A stretch of 64,000 bases of DNA from Prolixibacter bellariivorans ATCC BAA-1284 (GCF_000621705.1 NZ_JHXO01000005.1:62001-126000), one strand, 5' to 3'; shown: positions 18,791 to 28,137, counted from the first letter of the stretch. Translations and numbers: made by a program. The notes: generated from the letters alone by a model not told the origin.

Positions 18791-18877
18791 TTTTTTCCCG
18801 TTAGGGAGATAGACTCATTTCGAGTTTGAATTCCGTATAGAAATAAACTGAATAGTTAACATCCAAAAGCGTAAGAC

Positions 18878-19867
18878 GTGCAGGAATTGTATCCTTTTAA
18901 GTTTAAGCCGATTAATAAAGATAAGATTTGGGGTGGACAGAAGTTGAAGAAACTTCTGAACAAAGAATTTTCACCGTTGCCAAATTGTGGGGAATCATGG
19001 GAAATATCCGGAGTACAGGATGAAATTTCTGTAGTAGCCAATGGATTCCTTGAGGGGAATAATCTGGAAGAGCTCATCGAAATTTACATGGGCGAACTGG
19101 TTGGCGAAAAAGTGTACGAGAAGTTCGGAGTGGAGTTTCCGCTGCTCATTAAGTTTATCGACGCCAATGACGATCTTTCCATCCAGGTACACCCCGATGA
19201 CGAAATGTCGAAAGAACGGCACAATGCTTTCGGGAAGACCGAAATGTGGTATGTGCTTCAGGCTGATGAGGGCTCTGAACTGATTGCCGGATTTAATCAG
19301 GAGGTCGACCAGAAGAAGTACCTGGAACACCTGGAAAAAAATACCCTGATGGAAATCCTCAATACCGAAAAGGTGAAAGCGGGTGATGTTTTCTTCATGC
19401 CGGCCGGAAGGGTTCACGCGATAGGAAAAGGGATTGTGGTGGCTGAGATTCAGCAAACATCCGATGTGACTTATCGCATTTACGATTATAACCGGAAGGA
19501 CGATAAGGGAAATACCCGCGAACTTCATACGGATCTGGCACTGGATGCGATTGATTACACTTTCGAGAAAGAGTACCGGACACATTATCATACGCACAAG
19601 AATCAGTCCTCTGAATTGGTGAGTTGTCCGTATTTTACCACCAATATGATTGAGTTGACACATTCGATTGAGAAGGATTACAACGACCTCGATTCCTTCA
19701 TCATTTATATGTGCCTCGAAGGAAATTATGCCATCAGCTGGGGTGAAGACAAGGCGATGGAAGTTTCGAAAGGAGAAACCATTCTGGTCCCGGCCTCAAT
19801 AGAGAATTTCATCCTGGTGCCCAAGGACGGGCAGAAAGTGAAAATGCTGGAAGTTTTTGTTAAGTAA
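18878..19867 (+). CDS. manA: Type I mannose-6-phosphate isomerase
   Basis: A 329-residue cupin enzyme interconverting mannose 6-phosphate and fructose 6-phosphate. Zn-site residues appear in SIQVHPDDEMSKE and in PAGRVHAIGKG, followed by AEIQQTSDVTYRIYDYNR. This is the short Bacillus-type form. The start is a GTG at 18878. A terminator follows before engB. Confidence 0.93.
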   Translation: MQELYPFKFKPINKDKIWGGQKLKKLLNKEFSPLPNCGESWEISGVQDEISVVANGFLEGNNLEELIEIYMGELVGEKVYEKFGVEFPLLIKFIDANDDLSIQVHPDDEMSKERHNAFGKTEMWYVLQADEGSELIAGFNQEVDQKKYLEHLEKNTLMEILNTEKVKAGDVFFMPAGRVHAIGKGIVVAEIQQTSDVTYRIYDYNRKDDKGNTRELHTDLALDAIDYTFEKEYRTHYHTHKNQSSELVSCPYFTTNMIELTHSIEKDYNDLDSFIIYMCLEGNYAISWGEDKAMEVSKGETILVPASIENFILVPKDGQKVKMLEVFVK

Positions 19868-19874
19868 AATATGA

Positions 19875-19914
19875 AGAAGGGAAACAACGACAAACGTTTC
19901 CCTTCTGCTTTTAT
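19875..19914 (+). terminator. Intrinsic terminator after manA
   Basis: AGAAGGGAAAC (19875-19885) pairs with GTTTCCCTTCT (19896-19906), with a moderately T-rich tail. Confidence 0.75.
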
Positions 19915-19930
19915 TAATCACGATTGACTT

Positions 19931-20533
19931 ATGCAGATAAAAAGCGCCAAATTTGTTATTAGTAATACCGACCCGGCCAAATGCCCGAAAAGCGATCGGC
20001 CCGAATATGCATTTATTGGCCGTTCCAATGTGGGAAAGTCATCGCTGATAAACATGCTGACCCAGCATAAAAAGTTGGCCAAAACATCCTCGCAGCCAGG
20101 AAAGACGCAGCTGATTAATCATTTTGTGATTAACAACGAGTGGTACCTGGTCGACCTTCCCGGTTACGGTTACGCTAAAGTAATGCGCAACCAGCGCAAT
20201 AAGTGGATGGGGTTTATCCGCGAGTACATGCTTTCGCGGAAAAATCTCTACTGTGTCATGGTGCTGATTGATGTACGGCTGGAGCCGCAGGAGCTCGACA
20301 TGGATTTTATGAACTGGTTGGGAGTGAGCGGTATCCCGTTTGCTATGGTGTTTACTAAAGCTGACAAACTGGGAAAAACACAACTGGATAAAAACCTGGC
20401 GGCTTATCGTCGTGAAATGTTGAAAAGCTGGGAAGAATTGCCACCTCAATTTGTTACATCGGCTACATCAGAAGCCGGAAAGGACGAGATACTGGACTTT
20501 ATTCAGCAGATTAACGAAGGCAACTACCAGTAA
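19931..20533 (+). CDS. engB: Ribosome biogenesis GTP-binding protein EngB/YsxC
   Basis: A 200-residue small GTPase required for large-subunit assembly. It has G1 GRSNVGKSSL (31-40), the switch region SSQPGKTQLINHF, G3 DLPGYGYAK and G4 TKADK. The length is typical. It has the gap to the prs promoter downstream and the manA terminator upstream. Confidence 0.96.
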   Translation: MQIKSAKFVISNTDPAKCPKSDRPEYAFIGRSNVGKSSLINMLTQHKKLAKTSSQPGKTQLINHFVINNEWYLVDLPGYGYAKVMRNQRNKWMGFIREYMLSRKNLYCVMVLIDVRLEPQELDMDFMNWLGVSGIPFAMVFTKADKLGKTQLDKNLAAYRREMLKSWEELPPQFVTSATSEAGKDEILDFIQQINEGNYQ

Positions 20534-20597
20534 ACAAAAAATCGACTTCGTCAGTAGTCCGCTTTGCTATATTTTTGATAAAAAGTGATTTTACCCA

Positions 20598-20628
20598 TTT
20601 AGTAGTTGATGCATTATTGCTACATTTG
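20598..20628 (+). promoter_or_regulatory. Probable prs promoter
   Basis: TACATTTG (20621-20628) matches the TAnnTTTG -7 element. TTTA (20598-20601) is 19 bp upstream as an imperfect -33 element. The prs start is 45 bp downstream. Confidence 0.55.
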
Positions 20629-20672
20629 CGCACCTGAACTACATGCAACTTCAAACTTGAAAATCAGAGGAA

Positions 20673-21608
20673 ATGGCTGTAAATGCTCCCATCAAAATCT
20701 TTTCAGGAACCCAAACCCGTTACTTAGCAGAAAAAATATCCGAGAGTGCCGACGTGCATTTGGGCCGCTCGTCTTGTCCGGTATTTTCTGACGGTGAATT
20801 TGAACCGTGTTACGAAGAGACGATTCGCGGTTCGCACTGTTTCATCATTCAGTCCACCTTTCCGCCGGCTGATAATATTCTGGAACTGCTGTTGATGATT
20901 GACGCTGCCAAACGGGCATCGGCATACAAAATCATTGCAGTTATGCCTTATTTCGGATATGCTCGCCAGGACCGGAAAGACAAGCCCCGTGTTTCAATTG
21001 GTGCAAAGTTGATGGCCGATATGCTTTCAGCTGCAGGAATCGATCGATTGATTACCATGGACTTACACGCCGATCAGATTCAGGGATTTTTCGATGTGCC
21101 GGTTGATCATTTAACTGCATCAACGCTTTTTATTCCGCATATCCGGAAAATGAACCTGGAAAATCTGGTGGTGGCATCGCCGGATGTTGGGGGAACCAAG
21201 CGTGCTAACACTTATTCCAAATTGCTGGGAACTGATTTGGTGATTTGTCATAAATCACGCAGTCAGGCCAACGTGGTGGGTAATATGACCGTTATTGGTG
21301 ATGTGAAAGGCAAAGATGTCGTTATTGTTGATGACATGATTGATACGGCCGGAACCATCGCCAAAGCCGCCAATCTGATGAAAGCTAAGGGAGCCAACAG
21401 CGTACGTGCCTTTGCAACTCATGCTGTTCTTTCAGGACCGGCATACGAACGCATTGACGAATCAGACCTGGACGAAATTTATTTTACCGATTCCATCCCG
21501 TTGAGGAAAAAGTCAGACAAAATTAAGATTATTTCGTGTTCCGGACTGATTGCCGACGTTATTCAGAAAGTTTACAAGAACGAATCCATTAGTACTTCGT
21601 TCATTTAA
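20673..21608 (+). CDS. prs: Ribose-phosphate pyrophosphokinase
   Basis: A 311-residue enzyme that makes PRPP from ribose 5-phosphate and ATP. It shows DLHADQIQGFFDVPVDHL with the metal/ATP residues, and the ribose-5-phosphate loop VIVDDMIDTAGTI. The pentose phosphate product of the zwf-pgl route would feed it. It is a single gene with its own promoter. Confidence 0.96.
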   Translation: MAVNAPIKIFSGTQTRYLAEKISESADVHLGRSSCPVFSDGEFEPCYEETIRGSHCFIIQSTFPPADNILELLLMIDAAKRASAYKIIAVMPYFGYARQDRKDKPRVSIGAKLMADMLSAAGIDRLITMDLHADQIQGFFDVPVDHLTASTLFIPHIRKMNLENLVVASPDVGGTKRANTYSKLLGTDLVICHKSRSQANVVGNMTVIGDVKGKDVVIVDDMIDTAGTIAKAANLMKAKGANSVRAFATHAVLSGPAYERIDESDLDEIYFTDSIPLRKKSDKIKIISCSGLIADVIQKVYKNESISTSFI

Positions 21609-21809
21609 TGATGATTGACTTATCAATCCGTTGAAATACTTTGCCGGAGAATATTCATGAAAATTCTTCTTGGGTGAAGTTTTCATCTGATTATTTGCTA
21701 TATTTGCGCCCGATTTTGCAGCATACCTTTACTGGTGTGATGCGGATGCCTTCCTGTTAAAGGAGGGAGATCTGAGTAAGCACTTAAAAATTTAATTAAT
21801 TTATTTACG

Positions 21810-22394
21810 ATGAAAACGTTTGAAGTAAAAGGTACTGCCCGTACAGCAGTAGGAAAAAAAGAGACAAAAAAACTGCGCGCCGAAGGAAAAGTTCCTTGTG
21901 TACTTTACGGTGGCGACGAAGTTATTCATTTCGAAGCTGAAGCAGGCGAATTCCGTCACGTAATCTATACGCCCAATGTTTACTTGATTAACATTGAAAT
22001 TGGTGGTAAAAAATACCAGGCCTCTATGCAGGATATTCAGTTTCATCCTGTAACCGACAAAGTTCAGCATATCGACTTCCTTCGCATTACGGATGACAAA
22101 CCGGTTAAAATCGATATTCCTGTTAAACTGACTGGTTTCGCGAAAGGTATCCAGAAAGGTGGACGTTTGAAAACCAACCTTCGCGTATTGCGCGTGAAAG
22201 GTCTGGCAAAAAACCTGCCTGATACCATCGATATCGATGTAACGGAGCTGGAATTAGGTGAAAGTATTCGTGTTGGCGATGTAAAAGCTGAAGGACTTGA
22301 AATTTTGAATACGAAATCAGTTCCGGTAGCCAGCGTAGTAATTACCCGTGCAGCTCGTGCGGCATTGACTGCAGCTGCCAAAGGCGGAAACTAA
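21810..22394 (+). CDS. rplY: 50S ribosomal protein L25 / CTC family
   Basis: A 194-residue long-form bL25. It has the 5S rRNA-binding N-domain (TARTAVGKKETKKLRAEGKV, residues 9-28) and a C-terminal beta domain up to about 180, then an Ala-rich tail. The -7-like TATATTTG at 21699-21706 with a leader of about 100 nt containing a CCTTCC/GGAGG hairpin precedes it. It heads the unit rplY-pth-S4 protein-DUF4924. Confidence 0.95.
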   Translation: MKTFEVKGTARTAVGKKETKKLRAEGKVPCVLYGGDEVIHFEAEAGEFRHVIYTPNVYLINIEIGGKKYQASMQDIQFHPVTDKVQHIDFLRITDDKPVKIDIPVKLTGFAKGIQKGGRLKTNLRVLRVKGLAKNLPDTIDIDVTELELGESIRVGDVKAEGLEILNTKSVPVASVVITRAARAALTAAAKGGN

Positions 22395-22409
22395 TAAAGC
22401 AATTGTGTT

Positions 22410-22973
22410 TTGAAGTACCTGATAGTAGGTTTAGGAAATATCGGGGAAGAATATCAAAATACCCGACACAATATCGGATTTAAAATATTGGATGCTCTTG
22501 CCGGAGCGTCCAATATTTCTTTTAGCGATAAGCGTTATGGCGCTGTCGCTGAAATGAAACATGCCGGGCGTACCTTTATTCTTCTGAAGCCCTCCACATT
22601 TATGAATCTGAGTGGAAAGGCGGTTCAGTACTGGATGCAGAAGGAGAAGATTCCAATCGATAAAGTTTTAATACTGGTTGACGATTTGGCTTTACCGGTA
22701 GGTAAAATTCGCCTGCGAGCCAAAGGAAGCGACGCCGGTCACAACGGTCTGAAAAATATCAACCAGGTATTGGGCCGACAGGATTATGCCCGTTTGCGGT
22801 TTGGTATTGGCGATGATTTCCCGCAAGGTTACCAGATCGACCATGTTCTGGGAAAATGGTCACGGGAAGAAGAGAAGATTCTTCCGGAGCGAATTGACCT
22901 TTGCATCGATATTGTCAAGGCATTTGCAATGATTGGTGTGCACCGGACCATGAGCCAGTTCAACAGCAAGTGA
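22410..22973 (+). CDS. pth: Peptidyl-tRNA hydrolase
   Basis: A 187-residue enzyme that recycles peptidyl-tRNA. It has the N-terminal [22 protein letters not shown] with the catalytic His, [29 protein letters not shown] and [12 protein letters not shown]. The start is a TTG at 22410, 15 bp after the rplY stop; no in-frame ATG fits the conserved N-terminus. The coupling to rplY is typical. Confidence 0.95.
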   Translation: MKYLIVGLGNIGEEYQNTRHNIGFKILDALAGASNISFSDKRYGAVAEMKHAGRTFILLKPSTFMNLSGKAVQYWMQKEKIPIDKVLILVDDLALPVGKIRLRAKGSDAGHNGLKNINQVLGRQDYARLRFGIGDDFPQGYQIDHVLGKWSREEEKILPERIDLCIDIVKAFAMIGVHRTMSQFNSK

Positions 22974-23011
22974 TTGTTGCTGGAACAACCTCCATTTTTT
23001 AATTTTGCATC

Positions 23012-23392
23012 ATGGAAGATCAGGTTCGTATCGATAAATGGTTGTGGGCGGTACGGGTTTTCAAAACCCGCAGTATCGCTACCGATGCATGCAAAAAAGG
23101 ACGGGTAACCATTGATGGTCAGTCGGCAAAACCCTCGCGGACATTGAAACCCGGTGAAGTGGTGAAAGTCCGTAAAAATCCGGTGACTTACTCGTACAAA
23201 GTAAAACAGTTAATCGGGAAACGGGTGGGAGCTAAGTTGGTTCCGGAATACATGGAGGATGTTACACCGGCTTCAGAACTGGAAATTCTGGAAATGCAAA
23301 AGAATATGAGTTGGTTCGAGCGCGAACGCGGAACCGGCCGTCCAACCAAAAAGGAACGTCGCGATATCGATCGACTGAAAGGAGACTGGTGA
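23012..23392 (+). CDS. S4-domain RNA-binding protein (Hsp15/HslR-like)
   Basis: A 126-residue protein. The S4 domain covers about residues 4-65 (RIDKWLWAVRVFKTRSIATD, then GRVTIDGQSAKPSRTLKPGE), followed by a basic tail with TGRPTKKERRDIDRLKG. By family, it binds stalled large subunits carrying nascent chain-tRNA, which suits its place directly after pth. Spacing is 38 bp from pth. Confidence 0.9.
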   Translation: MEDQVRIDKWLWAVRVFKTRSIATDACKKGRVTIDGQSAKPSRTLKPGEVVKVRKNPVTYSYKVKQLIGKRVGAKLVPEYMEDVTPASELEILEMQKNMSWFERERGTGRPTKKERRDIDRLKGDW

Positions 23393-23447
23393 TTCCGGTA
23401 TACTTCTCAAAGGCTATTTTCAAAATCAGCACTAAATTTTTTGTTCG

Positions 23448-23990
23448 ATGTTAATTGCTCGTCAGAAACGCAAAGAGAATATTGTTGAGTACATCCTCTA
23501 CATGTGGCAGGTGGAAGATTTGATTCGTGCGCATCAATTCGACATGGCCCGCATCCGCAAAAACATTGTGGACAAGTTTGACAGTAAAAACGGAGAGCAG
23601 GAAGAGATTGCCCGTTGGTATGAAAATCTGCTTCAGATGATGGAGCGCGAGAATGTCAAGGAAAAAGGGCATTTGCAAATCAACCGGAACCAGGTGAACG
23701 ATTTGTATGAGTTCCATTTGTTGGTGATGAAAAGCGGTCAGCTTCCTCAATATGATACGCTCTTTCGTCAGGCGAAACCCTTTATTGATGAATTTTCGGC
23801 GAAAGCCGGAGGAGCCGGGGAAAATGATGTAGAAACCAGCCTGAATGCGCTTTACGGAGTACTGTTATTAAAACTGAAGGGCGAGGAGGTATCGCCGGGA
23901 ACGTTGGCTTCGGTGAAAATGTTTAGCCAGTTTTTGGCGCATTTGGCACACTATTACAAGCAATACGAAAGCGGAAAACTGGAACTTTAG
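23448..23990 (+). CDS. DUF4924 family protein
   Basis: A 180-residue, mostly helical soluble protein beginning MLIARQKRKENIVEYILYMW with a following EDLIRAHQFD. I recognise this as the DUF4924 family restricted to Bacteroidota, with no assigned function. It is the last gene in the rplY unit and runs convergently into the DCC gene with only 14 bp between stops. Confidence 0.82.
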   Translation: MLIARQKRKENIVEYILYMWQVEDLIRAHQFDMARIRKNIVDKFDSKNGEQEEIARWYENLLQMMERENVKEKGHLQINRNQVNDLYEFHLLVMKSGQLPQYDTLFRQAKPFIDEFSAKAGGAGENDVETSLNALYGVLLLKLKGEEVSPGTLASVKMFSQFLAHLAHYYKQYESGKLEL

Positions 23991-24004
23991 CGATTCTGCT
24001 TTCT

Positions 24005-24412
24005 TCAGCTAAGAAACCGGTGAGCTACTTCCGGTAAAGGCACTTCACAATAATCTTTCTTTCCAAACCAGCGATACCGATTTCTGGCAATCCAATGGTA
24101 AACAGCATCCCGAAAGGAAACCGGTAATACTTCGAAAATAATCAGCCAGCTCCATGGCACTTTCAACTGTTTGGCGATTCGGAGTGCTGCTGTTGAGGCC
24201 GTAAAAATCTGGTTGTTTTCGATTAAAACCACGCTGTCGGCATCTTCCGGAAGGGCATATTCATGGCGAACTTTTGAAGCAAATCCGCCTTGTAGCGGAG
24301 CAAACCGGTAGCGGGGATTTTTTTCATATTTCAGGATAAACCGCACGGATGCATTGCATAAGTTGCAAACACCATCATAGAGTATAACCGGTTCATTCTC
24401 CTCTCTATTCAT
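24005..24412 (-). CDS. DCC-family thiol-disulfide oxidoreductase-like protein
   Basis: About 135 residues from the ATG at 24412, chosen to start just past the amidase stop; a longer start at 24469 would overlap it. The N-terminal ILYDGVCNLCNASVRFIL has the DxxCxxC signature of the DUF393/DCC family, and YRFAPLQG follows. The family has a thioredoxin-like fold; its partner is unknown. It is probably co-transcribed with the amidase. Confidence 0.87.
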   Translation of the reverse strand: MNREENEPVILYDGVCNLCNASVRFILKYEKNPRYRFAPLQGGFASKVRHEYALPEDADSVVLIENNQIFTASTAALRIAKQLKVPWSWLIIFEVLPVSFRDAVYHWIARNRYRWFGKKDYCEVPLPEVAHRFLS

Positions 24413-24423
24413 GCCTCCCGATT

Positions 24424-25443
24424 TTATTGTCGCGATTGGTAGTCTTTTACTATGCCTTCGGTCAACCAATCAGCCAGTGCCTGGCGATTACTTGGATAAA
24501 TAATCCGTTGTTGGTCGCGCGAATGATTAATGTTTCCCATTTCAATGTAAACCGCCGTTGGATTTGTTCGCGTCAGCATGTAAAGCCGCCGGCTCGACAC
24601 TGTTCCATTGTATCCCCGGTTCGGTTGATTTTCCTTGTAATTCTCCATCATCGAATGCCGCATAGCATCGGCCAGTTGCTCTCCGCTTTTACTCTTTTCG
24701 TAATGATAGAAAAAGAGATCGATGTTCCGGTGGCGGTTACGCGCATCAACATGAATGATAATGCAGCGTTTGTATTTCGCTGAAGGATCTTTCCGGTAGA
24801 GTTCATTTACGGTGGCAGCCCGTTGGCGAAGCCTCTGGTTTTGGTCAAGTGGAATTTTTTGATGTGGATAGCAATACTCATCCGAGCGGTTTTTCAGGTA
24901 ATGGTCATCGCGGATTCCGTCTTTCGGGTCACGAATGATGAAATATACTTTGGCTCCGTGTTGAAGTAGTGCGCGTCCCAAACGCAACGTGACATCGTAG
25001 GCATATTCATCTTCAGTCAACCGGTGTTTACCGATTTTTCCGATGGCTCCCGGGTCGGGACCTCCATGACCACTCACCAGGTAAAATACAGCGCCCTCCA
25101 GTTTCCGGTCCTGAATGCGTACCTTCTCATGCTCTTTCCCGAATAGTGGTTCTTCTGCATATAAGGTAGCTACCGGGAGTGAATAACTCCGTCCTTCGTA
25201 AAGCGAATTGTTTGGCCCCAACTTCGATTTGTTCAGTTGGATAAACTTATTCAGGTATTCACCGGCAGGTAAACCATTTCGTTCCAGTAAATTGTATATT
25301 CCGTCTCCTCTTTTTGCTTTTACTTCCGGATGACCGGAACTTTGTGCATAACTATTGCTGAACCAAAGAAAGATAAAAAGGGTATGAATGGTGATACGTA
25401 TGAAAATGGAGGGGAAACCGGGACCGGGAGTTGTTTTATGCAT
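24424..25443 (-). CDS. Exported N-acetylmuramoyl-L-alanine amidase
   Basis: About 339 residues from the ATG at 25443, which gives a proper signal peptide ending near NSYAQ; an in-frame start at 25524 would bury it. A LysM-like stretch (KRGDGIYNLLERNGLP through RSYSLP) is followed by an Amidase_3 domain with Zn ligands in VSGHGGPDPGAIG, Glu in VYIEMGNI and HVDARNRH. It cleaves the peptide from muramic acid in the periplasm, for cell separation or wall turnover. Confidence 0.88.
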   Translation of the reverse strand: MHKTTPGPGFPSIFIRITIHTLFIFLWFSNSYAQSSGHPEVKAKRGDGIYNLLERNGLPAGEYLNKFIQLNKSKLGPNNSLYEGRSYSLPVATLYAEEPLFGKEHEKVRIQDRKLEGAVFYLVSGHGGPDPGAIGKIGKHRLTEDEYAYDVTLRLGRALLQHGAKVYFIIRDPKDGIRDDHYLKNRSDEYCYPHQKIPLDQNQRLRQRAATVNELYRKDPSAKYKRCIIIHVDARNRHRNIDLFFYHYEKSKSGEQLADAMRHSMMENYKENQPNRGYNGTVSSRRLYMLTRTNPTAVYIEMGNINHSRDQQRIIYPSNRQALADWLTEGIVKDYQSRQ

Positions 25444-25635
25444 CAGGTTAGTGCCTTTTTTTAATCCTACTTCACTTTTCGCTAAAATAACCTCAGATTC
25501 AGACAAAACCAACATTGCAGCCAAGGTATTTTACAATTAAACTCTTTCGGTAATAAATAGTTTGCTGAATGTTTTGTTATTTTGAATGACTATTAAAAAG
25601 ACAAGTCATTTTATCCACTAACGAAAAATGAGAAA

Positions 25636-26400
25636 ATGAGGAAGTTTTTTCTGTTGCTGGTATTTGCAATGGCTCTTGCAGCATGTAAGCAACATACCGC
25701 AACGGTAGACCAGGTACGGTACCAAAATATAAAACTAGATTCCACACTAAAGGTATCGATCGATCCAAAAATTGAAGCTCAGATTAAACCTTATCGAGAT
25801 AGTCTCCAGGCACAGATGTCGCAAAAACTTTGTGTGGCTTCAGAAGATCTGTTTGCCGGCCGGCCGGAGAGCTTGTTGGGCAATTTTGTTTCCGATTTGG
25901 TCCTTTCCGAAGGAAAAGTATTGTGTCAAAAGAAATATCCGGACATTCATCCGGTAGTAAGTTACATGAACAGGGGCGGTTTTCGGGCTCCCATTCCGAA
26001 AGGAGAAGTGACCGTAAAAAGCATTTTTGAACTAATGCCTTTTGAGAATGAAGTCGTTTTACTAAAGTTGAAAGGAAGCGACCTGCGGCGCCTGATGAAT
26101 CATATGGCCTCGAGAGGGGGAGAAGGTGTTGCCGGAATGCGGTTGGGTATCCGAAAGGATAAGGCCATAAAATGCAAAGTTGACGGAGCTCCGCTGGATA
26201 ACGACAAAACATATTGGATGATAACCAGCGATTACCTGGCCGACGGAGGCGACGGCAGTAAGTCATTGTCGAAAAATTTGCAGCGGGTGAATACCGGCGT
26301 GAAACTGCGCGATATGATTATTGCTCATATGCGGAAACTGGGAGACGAAGGAAAAATGGCAACGGCAAAACTTGACGGGAGGATTTATCATGCAAAATAG
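25636..26400 (+). CDS. 5'-nucleotidase C-terminal domain lipoprotein
   Basis: A 254-residue protein with a lipoprotein signal ending in the lipobox LAAC (Cys17). The rest matches the substrate-binding C-domain of UshA-type 5'-nucleotidases (NFVSDLVL, SYMNRGGFRAPIPKGEVT and FELMPFENEVVLLKLKG). The metallophosphatase half is encoded separately by the next gene, which overlaps it by 11 bp. The two polypeptides probably assemble into one periplasmic nucleotidase. Confidence 0.87.
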   Translation: MRKFFLLLVFAMALAACKQHTATVDQVRYQNIKLDSTLKVSIDPKIEAQIKPYRDSLQAQMSQKLCVASEDLFAGRPESLLGNFVSDLVLSEGKVLCQKKYPDIHPVVSYMNRGGFRAPIPKGEVTVKSIFELMPFENEVVLLKLKGSDLRRLMNHMASRGGEGVAGMRLGIRKDKAIKCKVDGAPLDNDKTYWMITSDYLADGGDGSKSLSKNLQRVNTGVKLRDMIIAHMRKLGDEGKMATAKLDGRIYHAK

Positions 26401-27310
26401 GAGAGCGTTCATTAAAAATCTGGCTGCCGGCTCGGTTGGTGTAGGTCTGTTGGGAGAAGCAGCTGTTTCGCTGGCTGCCCAAAGTAATGAGTACATAAAA
26501 CTGACGGTACTACATACCAATGACTGGCATTCGCATATTGATCCGTTTCCGGCGGATGCGCCGCGGCATGCCAACGAAGGAGGAATTGCCCGCCGTAGTG
26601 CGTTAATCAACCAGATACGAAAAGAGGAAGAAAACGTGCTGTTGCTCGATGCCGGAGATGTATTTCAGGGTACTCCTTATTTCAATTTCTATAAAGGAAA
26701 AATAGAGTTTGAACTGATGAGCGAAATTGGATACGATGCCGCGACCATTGGAAACCATGAGTTCGACAATGGACTGGAAGGTATCGACAGCCAGTTGCCG
26801 CACGCCAAATTTCCGTTTATCTGCTCCAATTACGATTTCTCGGATACCATTCTTGCCGGGAAAACGATTCCAAACAAAGTATTTGAGCGAGGAGGCCTTC
26901 GTATCGGTGTTTACGGATTGGGCGTAGAGCTGGATGGTTTGGTGGCTCCCGATAACTTTGGAAAAACCCGCTATCTTGATCCGCTAAAGGTGGCTTTGGA
27001 GCAAGAGAAGTTATTGCGGGAGCAGCAGGGCGCAGACATGGTGATTTGTCTCTCGCACCTGGGGTATAAGTATCGGAGTGACAAAGTAAGCGATCAGATT
27101 ATTGCCGATAATACCTATGCAACTGACCTGATTATCGGTGGACATACACATACTTTCCTCGAGCATCCGGAAATGCATACGAACAAAGCCAATAAGCAGA
27201 TTTTGGTGAATCAGGTCGGCTGGGCCGGTTTGTTACTGGGGCGTATCGATTTTTATGTAACCCGCCGAGGACACGCTAAATCGGAGTATACAGCCATCCC
27301 GATTAAATAA
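26390..27310 (+). CDS. Exported metallophosphatase (5'-nucleotidase N-domain)
   Basis: About 306 residues from the ATG at 26390. The start is set by a Tat-like N-terminus (NRRAFIKNLAAGSVG). The calcineurin-like motifs are all present: HTNDWHSH, GDVFQGTPY, GNHEFDNG, LSHLGY and GGHTHTF. It hydrolyses phosphate esters of nucleotides in the periplasm. The gene overlaps the C-domain lipoprotein gene (stop at 26400), so translation is likely coupled. Confidence 0.9.
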   Translation: MQNRRAFIKNLAAGSVGVGLLGEAAVSLAAQSNEYIKLTVLHTNDWHSHIDPFPADAPRHANEGGIARRSALINQIRKEEENVLLLDAGDVFQGTPYFNFYKGKIEFELMSEIGYDAATIGNHEFDNGLEGIDSQLPHAKFPFICSNYDFSDTILAGKTIPNKVFERGGLRIGVYGLGVELDGLVAPDNFGKTRYLDPLKVALEQEKLLREQQGADMVICLSHLGYKYRSDKVSDQIIADNTYATDLIIGGHTHTFLEHPEMHTNKANKQILVNQVGWAGLLLGRIDFYVTRRGHAKSEYTAIPIK

Positions 27311-27336
27311 CGAGAACAAGACAATGAGACGATATA

Positions 27337-27366
27337 TCCCCGGCCTGCTTGGTTGGGGATTTTTTA
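27337..27366 (+). terminator. Intrinsic terminator after the 5'-nucleotidase pair
   Basis: TCCCCGGCC (27337-27345) pairs with GGTTGGGGA (27351-27359), with G-U pairs in the upper stem, followed by a T-rich tail. Confidence 0.8.
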
Positions 27367-27464
27367 TTGTATATGATGATGTGGAACGGGAACGCATTAG
27401 ATTTGATTGAAAAAGACATAAAAAAACCGCATTAACCCCTAGTTGTGTAAAACCCCGATGAAAC

Positions 27465-27600
27465 AGGATTTGAGTGCCTGGCTGGTCAGACTTCCAACGG
27501 CAGTAAAACTGCCTCTACCCGAAGGTAGAGCGAGGCCTGTCTTAACAGTCATAAGCTTACTCGGTACTATTAATAACGTTGAGTTTACCAATATACAGGA
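27465..27600. other. Possible structured non-coding RNA or element
   Basis: Several short hairpins lie back to back: CAGG/CCTG near 27465-27480, GGCAGT-AAA-ACTGCC (27499-27513) and CTCTACC-CGAA-GGTAGAG (27513-27530). A 66-codon frame across it has no coding character. I do not recognise an RNA family. The rest of 27311-27929 holds only the terminator above, a hairpin CCAAGCA/TGCTTGG at 27683-27712 and the tRNA promoter. Confidence 0.35.
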
Positions 27601-27880
27601 ATTAATGCGGAAAAATTATTTCGTTTTCAATGAACGTTCTTGAATATCTATACATCGAAAGTACACCGCATCTCCTAATTTTCCAAGCATTCGGAAGCTT
27701 TTTTGTGCTTGGGTCCCATATTCAGAGGTAAACCTATCTGATTCTTAAATCATTGGGAATACCTGTTTTGCAATATTTAACGTTTATGTTAAAGTGGTTA
27801 GCGTAGTGTTCTTAAAATCAAATAAATGTGTAGTGTTGTTAAGTTAAAGTGCAATGAGTGGTTATTTTTTGCAAAAATTA

Positions 27881-27912
27881 TTTTGAGCAAGTGAAAATCA
27901 TTTCTACATTTG
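27881..27912 (+). promoter_or_regulatory. Promoter of the tRNA-Ser/tRNA-Pro unit
   Basis: TTTTG (27881-27885), a 19-bp spacer and TACATTTG (27905-27912) form a near-perfect Bacteroidota -33/-7 promoter. The first tRNA begins 18 bp downstream. Confidence 0.85.
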
Positions 27913-27929
27913 CAGCACCCAAAATCAAA

Positions 27930-28019
<90 letters not shown>

Positions 28020-28053
28020 CAGTTTTAGACTCCTCCGGGAGTCACATATGTTT

Positions 28054-28128
28054 CGGGGTGTAGCGCAGTCCGGTTAGCGCACCTGCTTTGGGAGCAGGGG
28101 GTCCCAGGTTCGAATCCTGGTACCCCGA
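28054..28128 (+). tRNA. tRNA-Pro(TGG)
   Basis: The acceptor CGGGGTG pairs with TACCCCG. The anticodon loop TTTGGGA (28087-28093) gives TGG at 28089-28091, flanked by the CCTGC/GCAGG stem. The T loop is GGTTCGAATCC. The CCA end is not encoded, unlike the serine tRNA 35 bp upstream. Confidence 0.96.
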
Positions 28129-28137
28129 CGAAAATAA

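Noticed and set aside
25443-25524. Longer N-terminus for the amidase
   Set aside because: It would place 27 polar residues before a clear signal peptide; the ATG at 25443 fits an exported protein.
27443-27643. Open frame of 66 codons near the hairpin cluster
   Set aside because: It spans perfect hairpins, has no ribosome binding site or familiar motif, and its composition does not look coding.
28054-28128. Integration duplicate of the tRNA-Pro end within the PUL
   Set aside because: I found no second copy of the tRNA 3' sequence inside the window.
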